Of a stretch of 64,000 nucleotides of DNA, positions 38,053 through 46,697 are shown piece after piece. The DNA is from Rhizobium sp. P38BS-XIX (GTDB taxonomy: Bacteria > Pseudomonadota > Alphaproteobacteria > Rhizobiales > Rhizobiaceae). The notes under the pieces were generated by a model, which made no database searches, had not been told where the DNA came from, and was given only the letters and a program-made list of their open reading frames with translations. The stretch is taken from the NCBI RefSeq assembly GCF_012641435.1, contig NZ_JABAIJ010000002.1, positions 543,722-607,721 of the forward strand, in the 5' to 3' direction. Each line of letters opens with the position of its first letter. Position 1 is the stretch's first letter. The position numbers and the translations under genes are program-made.

Positions 38053-39069
38053 ATGGTTCTATCGATCCGCCGCCGAAACTTCCTGCAGGGAATGGCCGCC
38101 GCCCCCCTCGCGCTGACCGCGATTTCAGTACCCGCTTTCGCAGACGGCAAGCCATCCTTGATCCGGATCGGCAGCACGGCGCCCGGCCATCTGAAGTTTA
38201 TTCTGGCGCGACACAACGGCGCGTTCGACAAGGAGTTTTCGAAGGACAGCATCAAGGTCGAGCTCGTCGTCTTCACAAATGGTGGTTCGGAGGCAACGAC
38301 CGCGCTTGCAACGGGAGCTATCGAAATAACCTACACCGGCAACAATCCAGCGTTACGGGTCGCAGCCTCGGGTGCCGATGTGAACGCAATCGGCCTGTCG
38401 AGCTTCGCCAAGGCTGATGGCTCGGCAATTATCGTTCGCGCCGACGCACCCTTCAAGACCGTGGCCGATCTGAAAGGCAAGAAGGTCGGCTATCTGTTTG
38501 GCACGGTGCGCCATTCCATTTTCAGTAAGGCATTGCGCTCGGTCGGCTTGACCACTAATGATCTGGATTCCCTCAACATGGCATTCGATGCCTCCGGCCC
38601 GGCGCTTGTGCGTGGCGACGTTGACGCGATCGTCGAGACCGAGGATGTGGCGGCGAAATTGGTTGAAGCCGGTCAGGCCCGTGTTCTGCTTGATGCGAAC
38701 GACCATCCGGAATGGGCCGCACCCTATATCATCTCCGCGAATGGCGACTTTGCGCGCAATTATCCCGATATTGTCACTCGCCTGTTGAAGGTCGACATCG
38801 AGCTTGCTCGCTGGTCAGAAGCCCATCCGGACGAGACGATCAAGATCTTCTCCCAGGAGACGAAGTCCTCCGAAAAGGCAGTTCGAAAGACCTATGGCGA
38901 TGGGCATTTCTACCAGGATCCACGCATTACGGATGCCGCAATTCAATCGCTGAAGGGCGAAGAGGCCTTTATGTCGGAAGCGAAGCTTCTCAAGGGTTCA
39001 GTCAATTACGATCGGTGGATTGACCAAACCTACCTGGATAAGGCGTACAAGCTGGCGGATGCCACCTGA
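38053..39069 (+). CDS. NitT/TauT-type substrate-binding protein
   Basis: A 338-aa periplasmic binding protein. The N terminus has a twin-arginine-like signal (SIRRRNFLQGMAAAPLAL) with probable cleavage near AFA-DG. Family features include NGGSEATTALATGAIEITYT, DLKGKKVGYLFGT and a C-terminal WIDQTYLDKAY. Related proteins bind aliphatic sulfonates, taurine or nitrate. The Tat-type signal suggests export in folded form. It is the last gene of the flavoprotein operon and the next gene is convergent. Confidence 0.88.
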   Translation: MVLSIRRRNFLQGMAAAPLALTAISVPAFADGKPSLIRIGSTAPGHLKFILARHNGAFDKEFSKDSIKVELVVFTNGGSEATTALATGAIEITYTGNNPALRVAASGADVNAIGLSSFAKADGSAIIVRADAPFKTVADLKGKKVGYLFGTVRHSIFSKALRSVGLTTNDLDSLNMAFDASGPALVRGDVDAIVETEDVAAKLVEAGQARVLLDANDHPEWAAPYIISANGDFARNYPDIVTRLLKVDIELARWSEAHPDETIKIFSQETKSSEKAVRKTYGDGHFYQDPRITDAAIQSLKGEEAFMSEAKLLKGSVNYDRWIDQTYLDKAYKLADAT

Positions 39070-39248
39070 CCCGAATGCCAGCACGAGGCTTTTCAAGCCG
39101 ATCGAGTGTCCCGCACCGATAAGATGAGCTCCGACATCAAAAGCTGTACGCCAGCCGGGATCGAGAACCAACGCACGGGTCCCGATCCACGAAGGGCTTG
39201 ATCGATCGCTTCAGGTCTGCAATCCGCGATGCCGACCGCGGGGTCGCT

Positions 39249-40034
39249 TTAAACGCTCGCGATCAGACCACCGTCTATCCTCAATATGCTCCCAGTTACG
39301 TATGATGCGCGTTCGCTCGCAAGGAAGGTCACCACGTCGGCATATTCTCGTGGATCGCCATAACGGCCAATGGGTATGGAAGCAGTGCTTTGCGCCGAGA
39401 CTTCCTCGACTGACCGACCTTCACGCTTTGCCTTTTGCTCATCAAGGAAGGTAATGCGCTGCGTCGCCACGCGGCCGGGCAGCACGATATTGACGGTGAC
39501 GCCATCGCGGCCGACTTCCCCGGCAAGGGTCTTCGACCAGCCGAGCAGTGACATTCGCAACGCGTTCGATAACCCCAGGTTCGGAATGGGCGCGACGACC
39601 CCGGAAGATGTAGAGGTGATGATCCGGCCCCATTTCTTCTCGCGCATCTTCGGCAACACAGCGTCGCTAATGGCGATGACGGACAGTACCATGCTGTCGA
39701 AATGCTTGCGCCAGCTCTCAGGGCTCTGGCCCGCGACCAGCGTCGGCGGTGGGCCGCCGGTGATGTTGACGAGGATATCCACAGATCCAAACCGGGCTTC
39801 GATGGCCGAAAGGTTCGATGCGACAATCCCGACATCGCCGAGATCCCAGGCGAGCGCCATGGCGCTGCCGCCACTCGCTTCGACTTCGGCCACCGTCCGT
39901 TCAGCGGCCTCCTTGTTGATATCGGCGACGGCGACGCGACTGCCTTCGGCCGCCAGCGTCTTGGCAATCGCGCTGCCAAGGCCGCCGCCCGCGCCGAGGA
40001 TGAGCGCTGTCTTTCCTTTCAGTCCCAGATCCAT
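39249..40034 (-). CDS. SDR oxidoreductase with NLGLSN active-site variant
   Basis: A 261-aa Rossmann protein. ALILGAGGGLGSAIA binds the cofactor, DILVNITGG stands for NNAG, and STSSGVVAPIPNLGLSNALR lies where classical SDRs have S...YxxxK. Tyr and Lys are absent here. The C terminus YVTGSILRIDGG is normal. A subgroup of SDRs shares such a variant, but I cannot assign a reaction. It is the last gene of the 39-55 kb operon, 48 bases after another SDR. Confidence 0.85.
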   Translation of the reverse strand: MDLGLKGKTALILGAGGGLGSAIAKTLAAEGSRVAVADINKEAAERTVAEVEASGGSAMALAWDLGDVGIVASNLSAIEARFGSVDILVNITGGPPPTLVAGQSPESWRKHFDSMVLSVIAISDAVLPKMREKKWGRIITSTSSGVVAPIPNLGLSNALRMSLLGWSKTLAGEVGRDGVTVNIVLPGRVATQRITFLDEQKAKREGRSVEEVSAQSTASIPIGRYGDPREYADVVTFLASERASYVTGSILRIDGGLIASV

Positions 40035-40082
40035 GTGTGCTTCCTTTCATTTTCCGGCAGACAGCCGGCTCTTTGTTGCGTG

Positions 40083-40856
40083 TCAGGCGGCCATCCAGCC
40101 GCCGTCGACCATGAGGTTGATACCGGTCATGTAACTCGACATGTCACTTGCCAGGAAAAGCGCTGCGCCGGCGACGTCGTCCGGGGCGCCGAGTCGGGGC
40201 CAGGGGGTGCGACGGCGCGAATAGTCGAGCGCGTCGGGATCATTGGCGACCCCGGGCTTACCCGTGACGATTTTGCCCGGCGCGACCGCGTTGCAGATGA
40301 TAAGATCGTCAGCGTGATCGACCGCGATCTGCCGTGTCATCTGCACGATCCCGCCTTTGCTGACCCCATAGGGAAAATCTCCGGGACAGGCGACCATTCC
40401 GTGCTGTGAGGAAATGTTGATGATGCGTCCCCGCGCCTCACCCACCGGCTCTTGGATCAGGAATTGTTGCGCAGCCCTCTTGCAGCAATAGAAAAAGCCC
40501 GTGAGGTTGACGCCGATGACGCGAGCCCATTGCTCCGGCGTCGTCTCCAACAAGTTGGTCGATGTGTAGATCGCTGCGTTGTTGACCATCACATCGAGGC
40601 GGCCAAAGTGGCTGACGGTTTCGTTGACGAGATGATCGACGGCATTCCAGTCGCCAATATCGGTGCGCACAAAACGCGCCTCGCCTCCGCCGGCAAGAAT
40701 TCTGTCCAAGGTCGTTTCGCCGCCTTCGATTGGCGTCTCGATCGTATCGGCAATAACGATGCGGGCACCCTCGGCGGCGTAGCGCAAGGCGATGGCGCGA
40801 CCCAAGCCGGAGCTTGCTCCGGTGACGATCGCTATTCTGTTCTGCAGCATGGGCAT
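40083..40856 (-). CDS. Classical SDR dehydrogenase
   Basis: A 257-aa classical short-chain dehydrogenase. VTGASSGLGRAIA, NNAAIYTST, the catalytic Ser in NISSQHG and YGVSK, and the C-terminal YMTGINLMVDGGW are all present. ATG 40856 is 10 bases after the amidohydrolase stop. In this operon it could oxidise or reduce a hydroxy/keto intermediate made after ring opening; the substrate is unknown. Confidence 0.9.
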   Translation of the reverse strand: MPMLQNRIAIVTGASSGLGRAIALRYAAEGARIVIADTIETPIEGGETTLDRILAGGGEARFVRTDIGDWNAVDHLVNETVSHFGRLDVMVNNAAIYTSTNLLETTPEQWARVIGVNLTGFFYCCKRAAQQFLIQEPVGEARGRIINISSQHGMVACPGDFPYGVSKGGIVQMTRQIAVDHADDLIICNAVAPGKIVTGKPGVANDPDALDYSRRRTPWPRLGAPDDVAGAALFLASDMSSYMTGINLMVDGGWMAA

Positions 40857-40866
40857 TGGCTGCTCC

Positions 40867-42201
40867 TCAGCTTTCTCGGGTGACGACGCTGCCGCGTCTT
40901 TCGGAAACGAGTTTTCCGTCGTGAACGATCTCTTCGCCCCTCAAGAAGACGCGCGTCAGTGTTCCTGGAATGATCCATCCGGCGAATGGTGTGTAGGCGG
41001 CGCGTGAAACCTGTTGGGCATCTGTTATTTCACTCGTTCGACGGCGGTCGACGACCAGGATATCCGCATCACAACCAACCGCGATCGCACCCTTCGAGCG
41101 ACCGAGACCAAAGCGCCTGGCCGGATTGAAAGAGGACATGCGCACGAGATCGTTGAAATTGATCACATCCTCCTCGATCAACCGGAGCATCGTCGCAAGA
41201 AGCGTCTGCAGACCTGGCATTCCGCCGGGAATGTCGGCGAACGCGGTGTAGCTCGTCGCTTTCTCGGCGGGGCTGTGTGGCGCGTGATCGGTGCCGACGA
41301 TATCGATCAGGCCCTCGGAAAGTGCAGCGCGCAACGCCTCGACATCGCTGGGCGCCCGGAAAGGCGGCGAGCCCTTTAGGCCCGCACCCAACCTCTCGTA
41401 ATCGGCGCTGGTGAAAAAGAAATTCTGGGGCGTTGTCTCGATCGTTGCATCCGCCATATCGCGCAACCGCCGCCACGCAGAGACGCCCAGCGCGGAGTTG
41501 ACCTGGCGTACATGGATGCTCACTTTCGTTCCCGCCGCAGCCAGAACAGCGCGTGCGAGACCGGATGCTTCCGCAAGCGGTGGGCGGCTTTGCAGAAATG
41601 CAGCGATGTCGCCCGCTGGATTTCGCGAGCCGCTGCCCGCAAGGATCGATTGATCCCCAGGCGAAATGCCGATCAGCATCTCGCGCCCGTCGAGCCATTT
41701 CACCATCTCTGCGACCGCATCCATGCTTTCAAACATGAAGGCCTCAGGCACATCCGCAGTAAAGAGTTCCAGGGAAACCGGACGCAGATCCACTAGTCCG
41801 CGCAGCAGATCTGTATTTCTGCTGATGACAGCCTGGAAACCGACGTCCACATGGATGCGTCCCTTCGCCGTCTCCATTTTTGCGGCAAGCTGATCGGCCG
41901 TCGCGGTCCAGGGATCATCGGTTGGCATGTCGAGCACGGTCGTCACACCGCCGAGGGCAGCGGCGCGCGTACCGCTGTCGAAGTCTTCCTTGTGAGTTAG
42001 TCCCGGTTCACGCAAATGCGCATGCACATCGACGAGACCCGGCAGGAGATGGCAGCCATTGGCATCAACGATAGTACGGGCTTCGGCCAGATCCGCAGGC
42101 GGAAGGATTGCCGCAACACGGCCGCCGCGGATAGCGACATTGCCCCTGACGTTGCCGGCTGCATTGACGATTGTTGCGCCTGATATGATCGTATCGAACA
42201 T
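40867..42201 (-). CDS. Dihydroorotase/allantoinase-like protein, metal ligands missing
   Basis: A 444-aa amidohydrolase-superfamily protein closest in layout to dihydroorotase and allantoinase. HxH is present (VDVHAHLREPG, His60/62) and so is the late Asp (GTDHAPHS, Asp305). However, the carboxylated Lys position reads SLELF (Glu145 for Lys), the HAEN position reads ISPGD (about 180), and the HVS His reads VRQVN (Gln233). Three of the usual binuclear-site ligands are therefore lost, unlike the dihydropyrimidinase in the same operon. It may be a mononuclear enzyme or a noncatalytic partner. ATG 42201 begins at the first beta strand; an in-frame ATG lies four codons earlier. Confidence 0.85.
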   Translation of the reverse strand: MFDTIISGATIVNAAGNVRGNVAIRGGRVAAILPPADLAEARTIVDANGCHLLPGLVDVHAHLREPGLTHKEDFDSGTRAAALGGVTTVLDMPTDDPWTATADQLAAKMETAKGRIHVDVGFQAVISRNTDLLRGLVDLRPVSLELFTADVPEAFMFESMDAVAEMVKWLDGREMLIGISPGDQSILAGSGSRNPAGDIAAFLQSRPPLAEASGLARAVLAAAGTKVSIHVRQVNSALGVSAWRRLRDMADATIETTPQNFFFTSADYERLGAGLKGSPPFRAPSDVEALRAALSEGLIDIVGTDHAPHSPAEKATSYTAFADIPGGMPGLQTLLATMLRLIEEDVINFNDLVRMSSFNPARRFGLGRSKGAIAVGCDADILVVDRRRTSEITDAQQVSRAAYTPFAGWIIPGTLTRVFLRGEEIVHDGKLVSERRGSVVTRES

Positions 42202-42219
42202 GCCGCTCTCCACCCGCCG

Positions 42220-43869
42220 TCAGCACAAACCCGGCAGGCGCGGTTCCTCATGGGTCACGACCTCGAGCAGAGCCGCCTGCCCGGCCGCAACTTTGGCAAG
42301 GGCACGCATGAGCGCTGGCCGCAGATCCGACGACGACGTGACGCATTCGCCATAGCCGCCGAGTGCTTCTGCGATCGGCGCATACGCGCCCGACATGCGG
42401 TTTGCCCCATATTTCCGTGTTGCGATCGGCATACTCGCAGCATAACCGCCGAGCACGTTGTTGCGTAACACAATGGTCAAGATGGGCAGATGGCAGCGGA
42501 TCGCGGTTTCGAAATCGATCCCGACCATACCGAAGGCTGCTTCCCCCATCAGATTGACGACCGTCGCCTCCGGCCGGGCGAGCTTGGCGCCGAGCGCAAA
42601 GCCGAGACCGCTGCCGAGCTGCGTGGTCTTGCCCCAGCCGATATAGCTGCCGGGCACGGTCGTCTCGTAGAAGGGGCTGAACTGATCGCGCGGATTGCCG
42701 GCATCATGGGTCATGATCGTCTTTGCCGGATCGACCGCGCGCATGATTTCCCAAACGACGCGATAGGGCGAGATCGGCTCTCCATCCGCCGTCAGGAGCG
42801 GCATCCACCGCTCCATGAATGTGGCGCGAATGCCGCGAATTTCCTCTTCCATTCCGGCTCGCGCCGGAACAACGAGACGCTTCTCGCCAACAAGCGCGGT
42901 CATCTGGCGAAGAACTGAGCGCACATCGCCGACTGCGCCCTGTGCGATCGCATAGTCCTTGCCGAGGTCGCCCTCGTCGATCGTCACCTGCAGCAGCACC
43001 TTGTCCTTGGCGATCGGCAGGATGTAGTGCGAGCGGGTCAGGCTGGTGCCAAGCGCCAGCACGACATCGGCCTTGTCCATGAAATGATCGACGGTCGCAG
43101 GCCGCGCGCGTCCGGCCGTACCGAGCGCCAATGGATGGTTTTCCGGAAAGCCGCTCTTGCCGTTCGGCGTCGTCATCACCGGGATGCGGAACAGCTCGGC
43201 AAATTCCACCAGCTCCTGCGAGGCAGAGGCCGCAAGAACGCCCTGCCCCGCGAAGACGACAGGGTTCTTCGCCGCAAGCAACGTCTCGACCAACTCGGCG
43301 ATCTCGCCGCTATCGGCCTGCGGCACGCTGCGCCGTGGCTTCAAATAGGGATCGGTTGAAGGTGCGTGCCGCTCGGCCAGCAAATCGACGGGCAGCTCGA
43401 GCAGGACAGGTGCCGGGCGGCCGTTGCGAACACGCGAAATCGCGGAATGCATCAACTTCGGCAGATGCTCGACACGCGTGACCGCCTCGCACCACTTCGT
43501 CACATGACGAAAATTGCGGCTCGACTCGAAATTCGGCGCCACGGCTTCCGATCCACGCGGATAGCCCGTTGGCAAGAAGAGGATCGGAGCGCGATCGTTG
43601 AAGGCTTGCGCGATGCCGCCGAAAGCGCTTTCCGCACCAGGCCCATATTGCACCGTCACGACGGCAAGCTCGCGCCCGGCCGTCGTTCGCGCGTAGCCCT
43701 CGGCAATATTAACGGCGACGCGTGGCGTCCGGGTGATGACGGGGGGGATATCGAGATCTGCCAAGGCGTCAAATAGTTCGCTGTTCGGAAAGCCGATGAT
43801 GTGCTTGACGCCCTCCTGCTTCAGGATGGAGGCGACCACCTCGGCGCCGTTCATATCCGTGCCCCTCAT
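42220..43869 (-). CDS. ThDP-dependent enzyme (acetolactate-synthase-like)
   Basis: A 549-aa thiamin-diphosphate enzyme of the acetolactate synthase/benzoylformate decarboxylase superfamily. The PYR domain has VKHIIGFPNSELFDALADL, with a Glu near the usual catalytic position, and the central domain follows. The PP domain has MGEAAFGM and, further on, LRNNVLGGY, corresponding to the GDG...NN cofactor motif with Asp replaced by Glu. Likely chemistry is decarboxylation or carboligation of a 2-oxo acid. The start is ATG 43869 or ATG 43854, the latter with AGGGG 7 bases before it. It lies 40 bases after the deacetylase-family gene. Confidence 0.85.
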   Translation of the reverse strand: MRGTDMNGAEVVASILKQEGVKHIIGFPNSELFDALADLDIPPVITRTPRVAVNIAEGYARTTAGRELAVVTVQYGPGAESAFGGIAQAFNDRAPILFLPTGYPRGSEAVAPNFESSRNFRHVTKWCEAVTRVEHLPKLMHSAISRVRNGRPAPVLLELPVDLLAERHAPSTDPYLKPRRSVPQADSGEIAELVETLLAAKNPVVFAGQGVLAASASQELVEFAELFRIPVMTTPNGKSGFPENHPLALGTAGRARPATVDHFMDKADVVLALGTSLTRSHYILPIAKDKVLLQVTIDEGDLGKDYAIAQGAVGDVRSVLRQMTALVGEKRLVVPARAGMEEEIRGIRATFMERWMPLLTADGEPISPYRVVWEIMRAVDPAKTIMTHDAGNPRDQFSPFYETTVPGSYIGWGKTTQLGSGLGFALGAKLARPEATVVNLMGEAAFGMVGIDFETAIRCHLPILTIVLRNNVLGGYAASMPIATRKYGANRMSGAYAPIAEALGGYGECVTSSSDLRPALMRALAKVAAGQAALLEVVTHEEPRLPGLC

Positions 43870-43909
43870 GCCTCGTTCTTTCCTCATTTCCGTCAACGGC
43901 TCGATCCCA

Positions 43910-44851
43910 TCACGCATTGCGGCCAAAGGCCTCGTGATTTTCGAGCCAGTGGCGGGCGATATCCTCGCGCCGCATAAAGGCAGCGCCCGGTGTCTTCTGG
44001 ACATGTTCGATGACGTCGCGCAGGCCCGAGGCGCGGTTCGGCTGGCCCATCCAGCGCGCATGCACACCGATCGTCAGCATGCGGCCTCCGGTCTCGTCCG
44101 CCTCGCCGATCATGTAGTCGATGGCGGAACGGCAATCTTCGGCGAAATCGCGCGGATTGCTGTAACCGGGCGCAATCAGATAGCGGCTGTCATTCAGCGT
44201 CTTGGAATAGGGAACAACGAGCAGGCGCGTGCCGTCATGATCCATGAAATAGGGCAGATCGTCGTTGCAGGGATCGGAGTAATAAAGGAAGCCCCCTTCC
44301 TTCACGATCAGATCGCGGGTGTTGACGCTTGGGAAAGATCGGCAATTCCATCCCATCGGCCGACGACCGGTCAGCCTCTTGTAGAGCGCGATCGCTTCGT
44401 GCAGCTGGCGCTCCTCATCCTCGCGCTCGATGGTCGAATATTCGCTCCAGCGCAGGCCGTGGCCAAGCAGATCATGGCCGCGCGCATTCATCCATTCGAC
44501 AACTGCAGGGTTCTTCTCCAACGCCACGGCGCAGGCCGAAACGGTGATCGGGATGTCGTAGCGATCGAAGAGGCGCGCCAGGCGCCAAACACCGGCGCGG
44601 CTACCATATTCGAAATGCGTCTCGGTACCGAGATCCCGGACGGGCGGGCTATTCGGAATATTGTACTCGCCCCAATTGTCGTTTCGCCCGTCTTCCAGCC
44701 AGGAATATTCCGAGCCTTCCTCGTAGTTCAGCACCAGATTGATCGCGAGCTTGACACCGTCAGGCCAACTCATGAAAGGCGGCTTCGGCCCGTAGCCGAT
44801 GAAATCGCGCGGCTGGCGTTCCGTATTTTCAAGTTTGAGGGCTGACCACAT
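43910..44851 (-). CDS. PuuE-type polysaccharide-deacetylase-family hydrolase
   Basis: A 313-aa cytoplasmic member of carbohydrate esterase family 4 close to PuuE-type allantoinase. RDFIGYGPKPPFMSWPDGVK and INLVLNYEEGSEYS match the PuuE N terminus, and VVEWMNARGHDLLGHGLRW is the metal-free or single-metal His pair segment of that group. PuuE-like enzymes hydrolyse cyclic amides, not chitin. Its start overlaps the stop of the epimerase gene (TAATG). Together with the two amidohydrolases it strengthens the case for a cyclic amide or ureide substrate. Confidence 0.85.
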   Translation of the reverse strand: MWSALKLENTERQPRDFIGYGPKPPFMSWPDGVKLAINLVLNYEEGSEYSWLEDGRNDNWGEYNIPNSPPVRDLGTETHFEYGSRAGVWRLARLFDRYDIPITVSACAVALEKNPAVVEWMNARGHDLLGHGLRWSEYSTIEREDEERQLHEAIALYKRLTGRRPMGWNCRSFPSVNTRDLIVKEGGFLYYSDPCNDDLPYFMDHDGTRLLVVPYSKTLNDSRYLIAPGYSNPRDFAEDCRSAIDYMIGEADETGGRMLTIGVHARWMGQPNRASGLRDVIEHVQKTPGAAFMRREDIARHWLENHEAFGRNA

Positions 44852-45888
44852 TATTTCATCTCCCCGGATACGCCCTCATTCGCGACGATCCAGTCCATGT
44901 AGTCGTGGAAGGCTTCCTTGGCCGGACGCGGGCGCCAATCCGTATCACGCTCGATACGGGCGAGATCATATTCCCCCCACATGCCGTCCTTGAGCGTCGA
45001 ATCCTGGATAACGTTGGCCGTCTCATGTGGACTGACTTCGACCTTCAGGCTCGGCACACGTTCGCGGGCCCAATCGACGATATCACCCGTCGTCGAGGTG
45101 CGACCGCTGCCGATATTGTAGTGACGATAGCGAAGACGCGACGCCGTGAGCAGCGCCACGACGGCGTTACCGACGTCGGCGGAATGCACGTAGTCGCCGA
45201 CCGATTCCAGGCTGTTGGGCCGGATCACCTCGCCCGCCAGCGCCATATGCGCCACCTTGTTTGGCACATGGCGGAAATTGCGGCTCTCAGTCGCGCGATC
45301 CATCGTACCGTAGACGGAGGCAAGGCGAACGCTGAGCGCGGACATGCCAAAGAGATCGGCATAGCGGTTGACGACCATCTCAGAGGCGAATTTCGAGATG
45401 CCGTACAGTGTCAGCGGCGCCACGTAGCCGTCTTCCGGCAAGGGCTCGGCCCAATCCGGTCCATGATGACGGTAGACGGAGCCTGAGCTGACATAGATGA
45501 AGCGCTTGACGGACGGACGGATGCGCGCCCATTCCAGCATATGAACCGTGCCCATCAGGTTGACGTCGACGATCTTCGCCGGCGCCTCCGCTTCCGGCTG
45601 ACGCTTGGCCTCGGCCGCACTGCCGCGCGAGATCGGCGTGATCGTCGCGCCATGGACGATGACGCTGACATCGTGCGCATCAAGCGCCGCCGACCACTGC
45701 GAGGGATCACAGATATCGGCGGTGATGACGGAGAGCCGGTCGCGGACAGGCGCGAAATAACGCTCGGCCATGGCGTCCAGACCGGAGCGATCGAGAATGA
45801 CGGCGCGGGCTGCCGGATTGCGATCCAGCCAGGTGCGCACCACGACGCTCATGACGAAGCCTGTACCGCCGGTAACGAGAAGGGTCAT
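44851..45888 (-). CDS. NAD-dependent epimerase/dehydratase
   Basis: About 345 aa, extended-SDR type. The cofactor motif TGGTGFVMS has Met where the third Gly of GxxGxxG is usual. IVHGATITP, FIYVSSGSVY and the catalytic TLYGISK are normal. A start four codons upstream (45900) is also possible. Such proteins act on nucleotide sugars or on sugar acids (DenD-like dehydrogenases); in a catabolic operon the second is more likely. The stop overlaps the next start (TAATG). Confidence 0.85.
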   Translation of the reverse strand: MTLLVTGGTGFVMSVVVRTWLDRNPAARAVILDRSGLDAMAERYFAPVRDRLSVITADICDPSQWSAALDAHDVSVIVHGATITPISRGSAAEAKRQPEAEAPAKIVDVNLMGTVHMLEWARIRPSVKRFIYVSSGSVYRHHGPDWAEPLPEDGYVAPLTLYGISKFASEMVVNRYADLFGMSALSVRLASVYGTMDRATESRNFRHVPNKVAHMALAGEVIRPNSLESVGDYVHSADVGNAVVALLTASRLRYRHYNIGSGRTSTTGDIVDWARERVPSLKVEVSPHETANVIQDSTLKDGMWGEYDLARIERDTDWRPRPAKEAFHDYMDWIVANEGVSGEMK

Positions 45889-45923
45889 TTCAAAATCCAA
45901 TCCAGATCATTGCAATCATTTGT

Positions 45924-46697
45924 TCAACGCACCGCATAGCCGCCATCGACGAGTAGATCCGTGCCGGTCACGAAGGAGGCGTCGGCGGAAAGCAGGAAGG
46001 CGGTCGCGGTCGCGATCTCGTCCGGCTGCGCGATGCGGCCGAGCAGATGCGCCGGACCGAGTTGCCGATCGGCCGCCTCGAGGTCCGGCCAGCGTTGCAG
46101 CAGCCGCGGCGTCGCCACCGCACCCGGCGACAAGCTGTTCACCCGTATGCCCTCACCTGCGTGATCGACCGCCATGGCCTTCGCGAGATGAACGAGGCCT
46201 GCCTTGGCCGCGCAATAGGCAACCGCCTTGCCCGTCGCCACATGCGCGAATTGCGAGGCGATCAACACCACGGATCCGCCACCGCCCGAAATCATCAGGG
46301 GCAGCGCAAACTTCGCCGCCAGGAAGGCGCCTGTCAGGCTGACATCAAGCTCGCGACGCCATTGCTCCTCACTCAGATCGACCACAGTTCCATCCAGCGA
46401 TGGCGCGGCCGCGTTGTGAACCAGACCGTCCAATCGTCCGAATCTGCCGCGCACCGTATCGAGCACGCGCTCCATCGAACGTCCGTCGGTGACGTCGCAG
46501 CGTACGGCAAGAGCGCGAGAGCCGAGTTCCTCGACCAGATTGACGGCGGCGTCTTCAGCATGGTCGGCGCAGACGACGCTGGCACCCTCTGCAAGGCAGC
46601 GGCGTGCGATGGCGGCACCGATGCCGCTGGTCGCCCCTGTGATCAGGATGACCTTGCCCGCAAACCGCGCTGCCAGAGGATCGGACGGCGACGTCAT
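45924..46697 (-). CDS. Classical SDR dehydrogenase
   Basis: A 257-aa short-chain dehydrogenase: LITGATSGIGAAIA, VHNAAAPSLDG, catalytic Ser in VLIASQFAH, YCAAK, and the end FVTGTDLLVDGG. Its start overlaps the dihydropyrimidinase stop by ATGA, so translation is coupled. Substrate unknown; probably an alcohol or keto intermediate of the same pathway. Confidence 0.9.
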   Translation of the reverse strand: MTSPSDPLAARFAGKVILITGATSGIGAAIARRCLAEGASVVCADHAEDAAVNLVEELGSRALAVRCDVTDGRSMERVLDTVRGRFGRLDGLVHNAAAPSLDGTVVDLSEEQWRRELDVSLTGAFLAAKFALPLMISGGGGSVVLIASQFAHVATGKAVAYCAAKAGLVHLAKAMAVDHAGEGIRVNSLSPGAVATPRLLQRWPDLEAADRQLGPAHLLGRIAQPDEIATATAFLLSADASFVTGTDLLVDGGYAVR

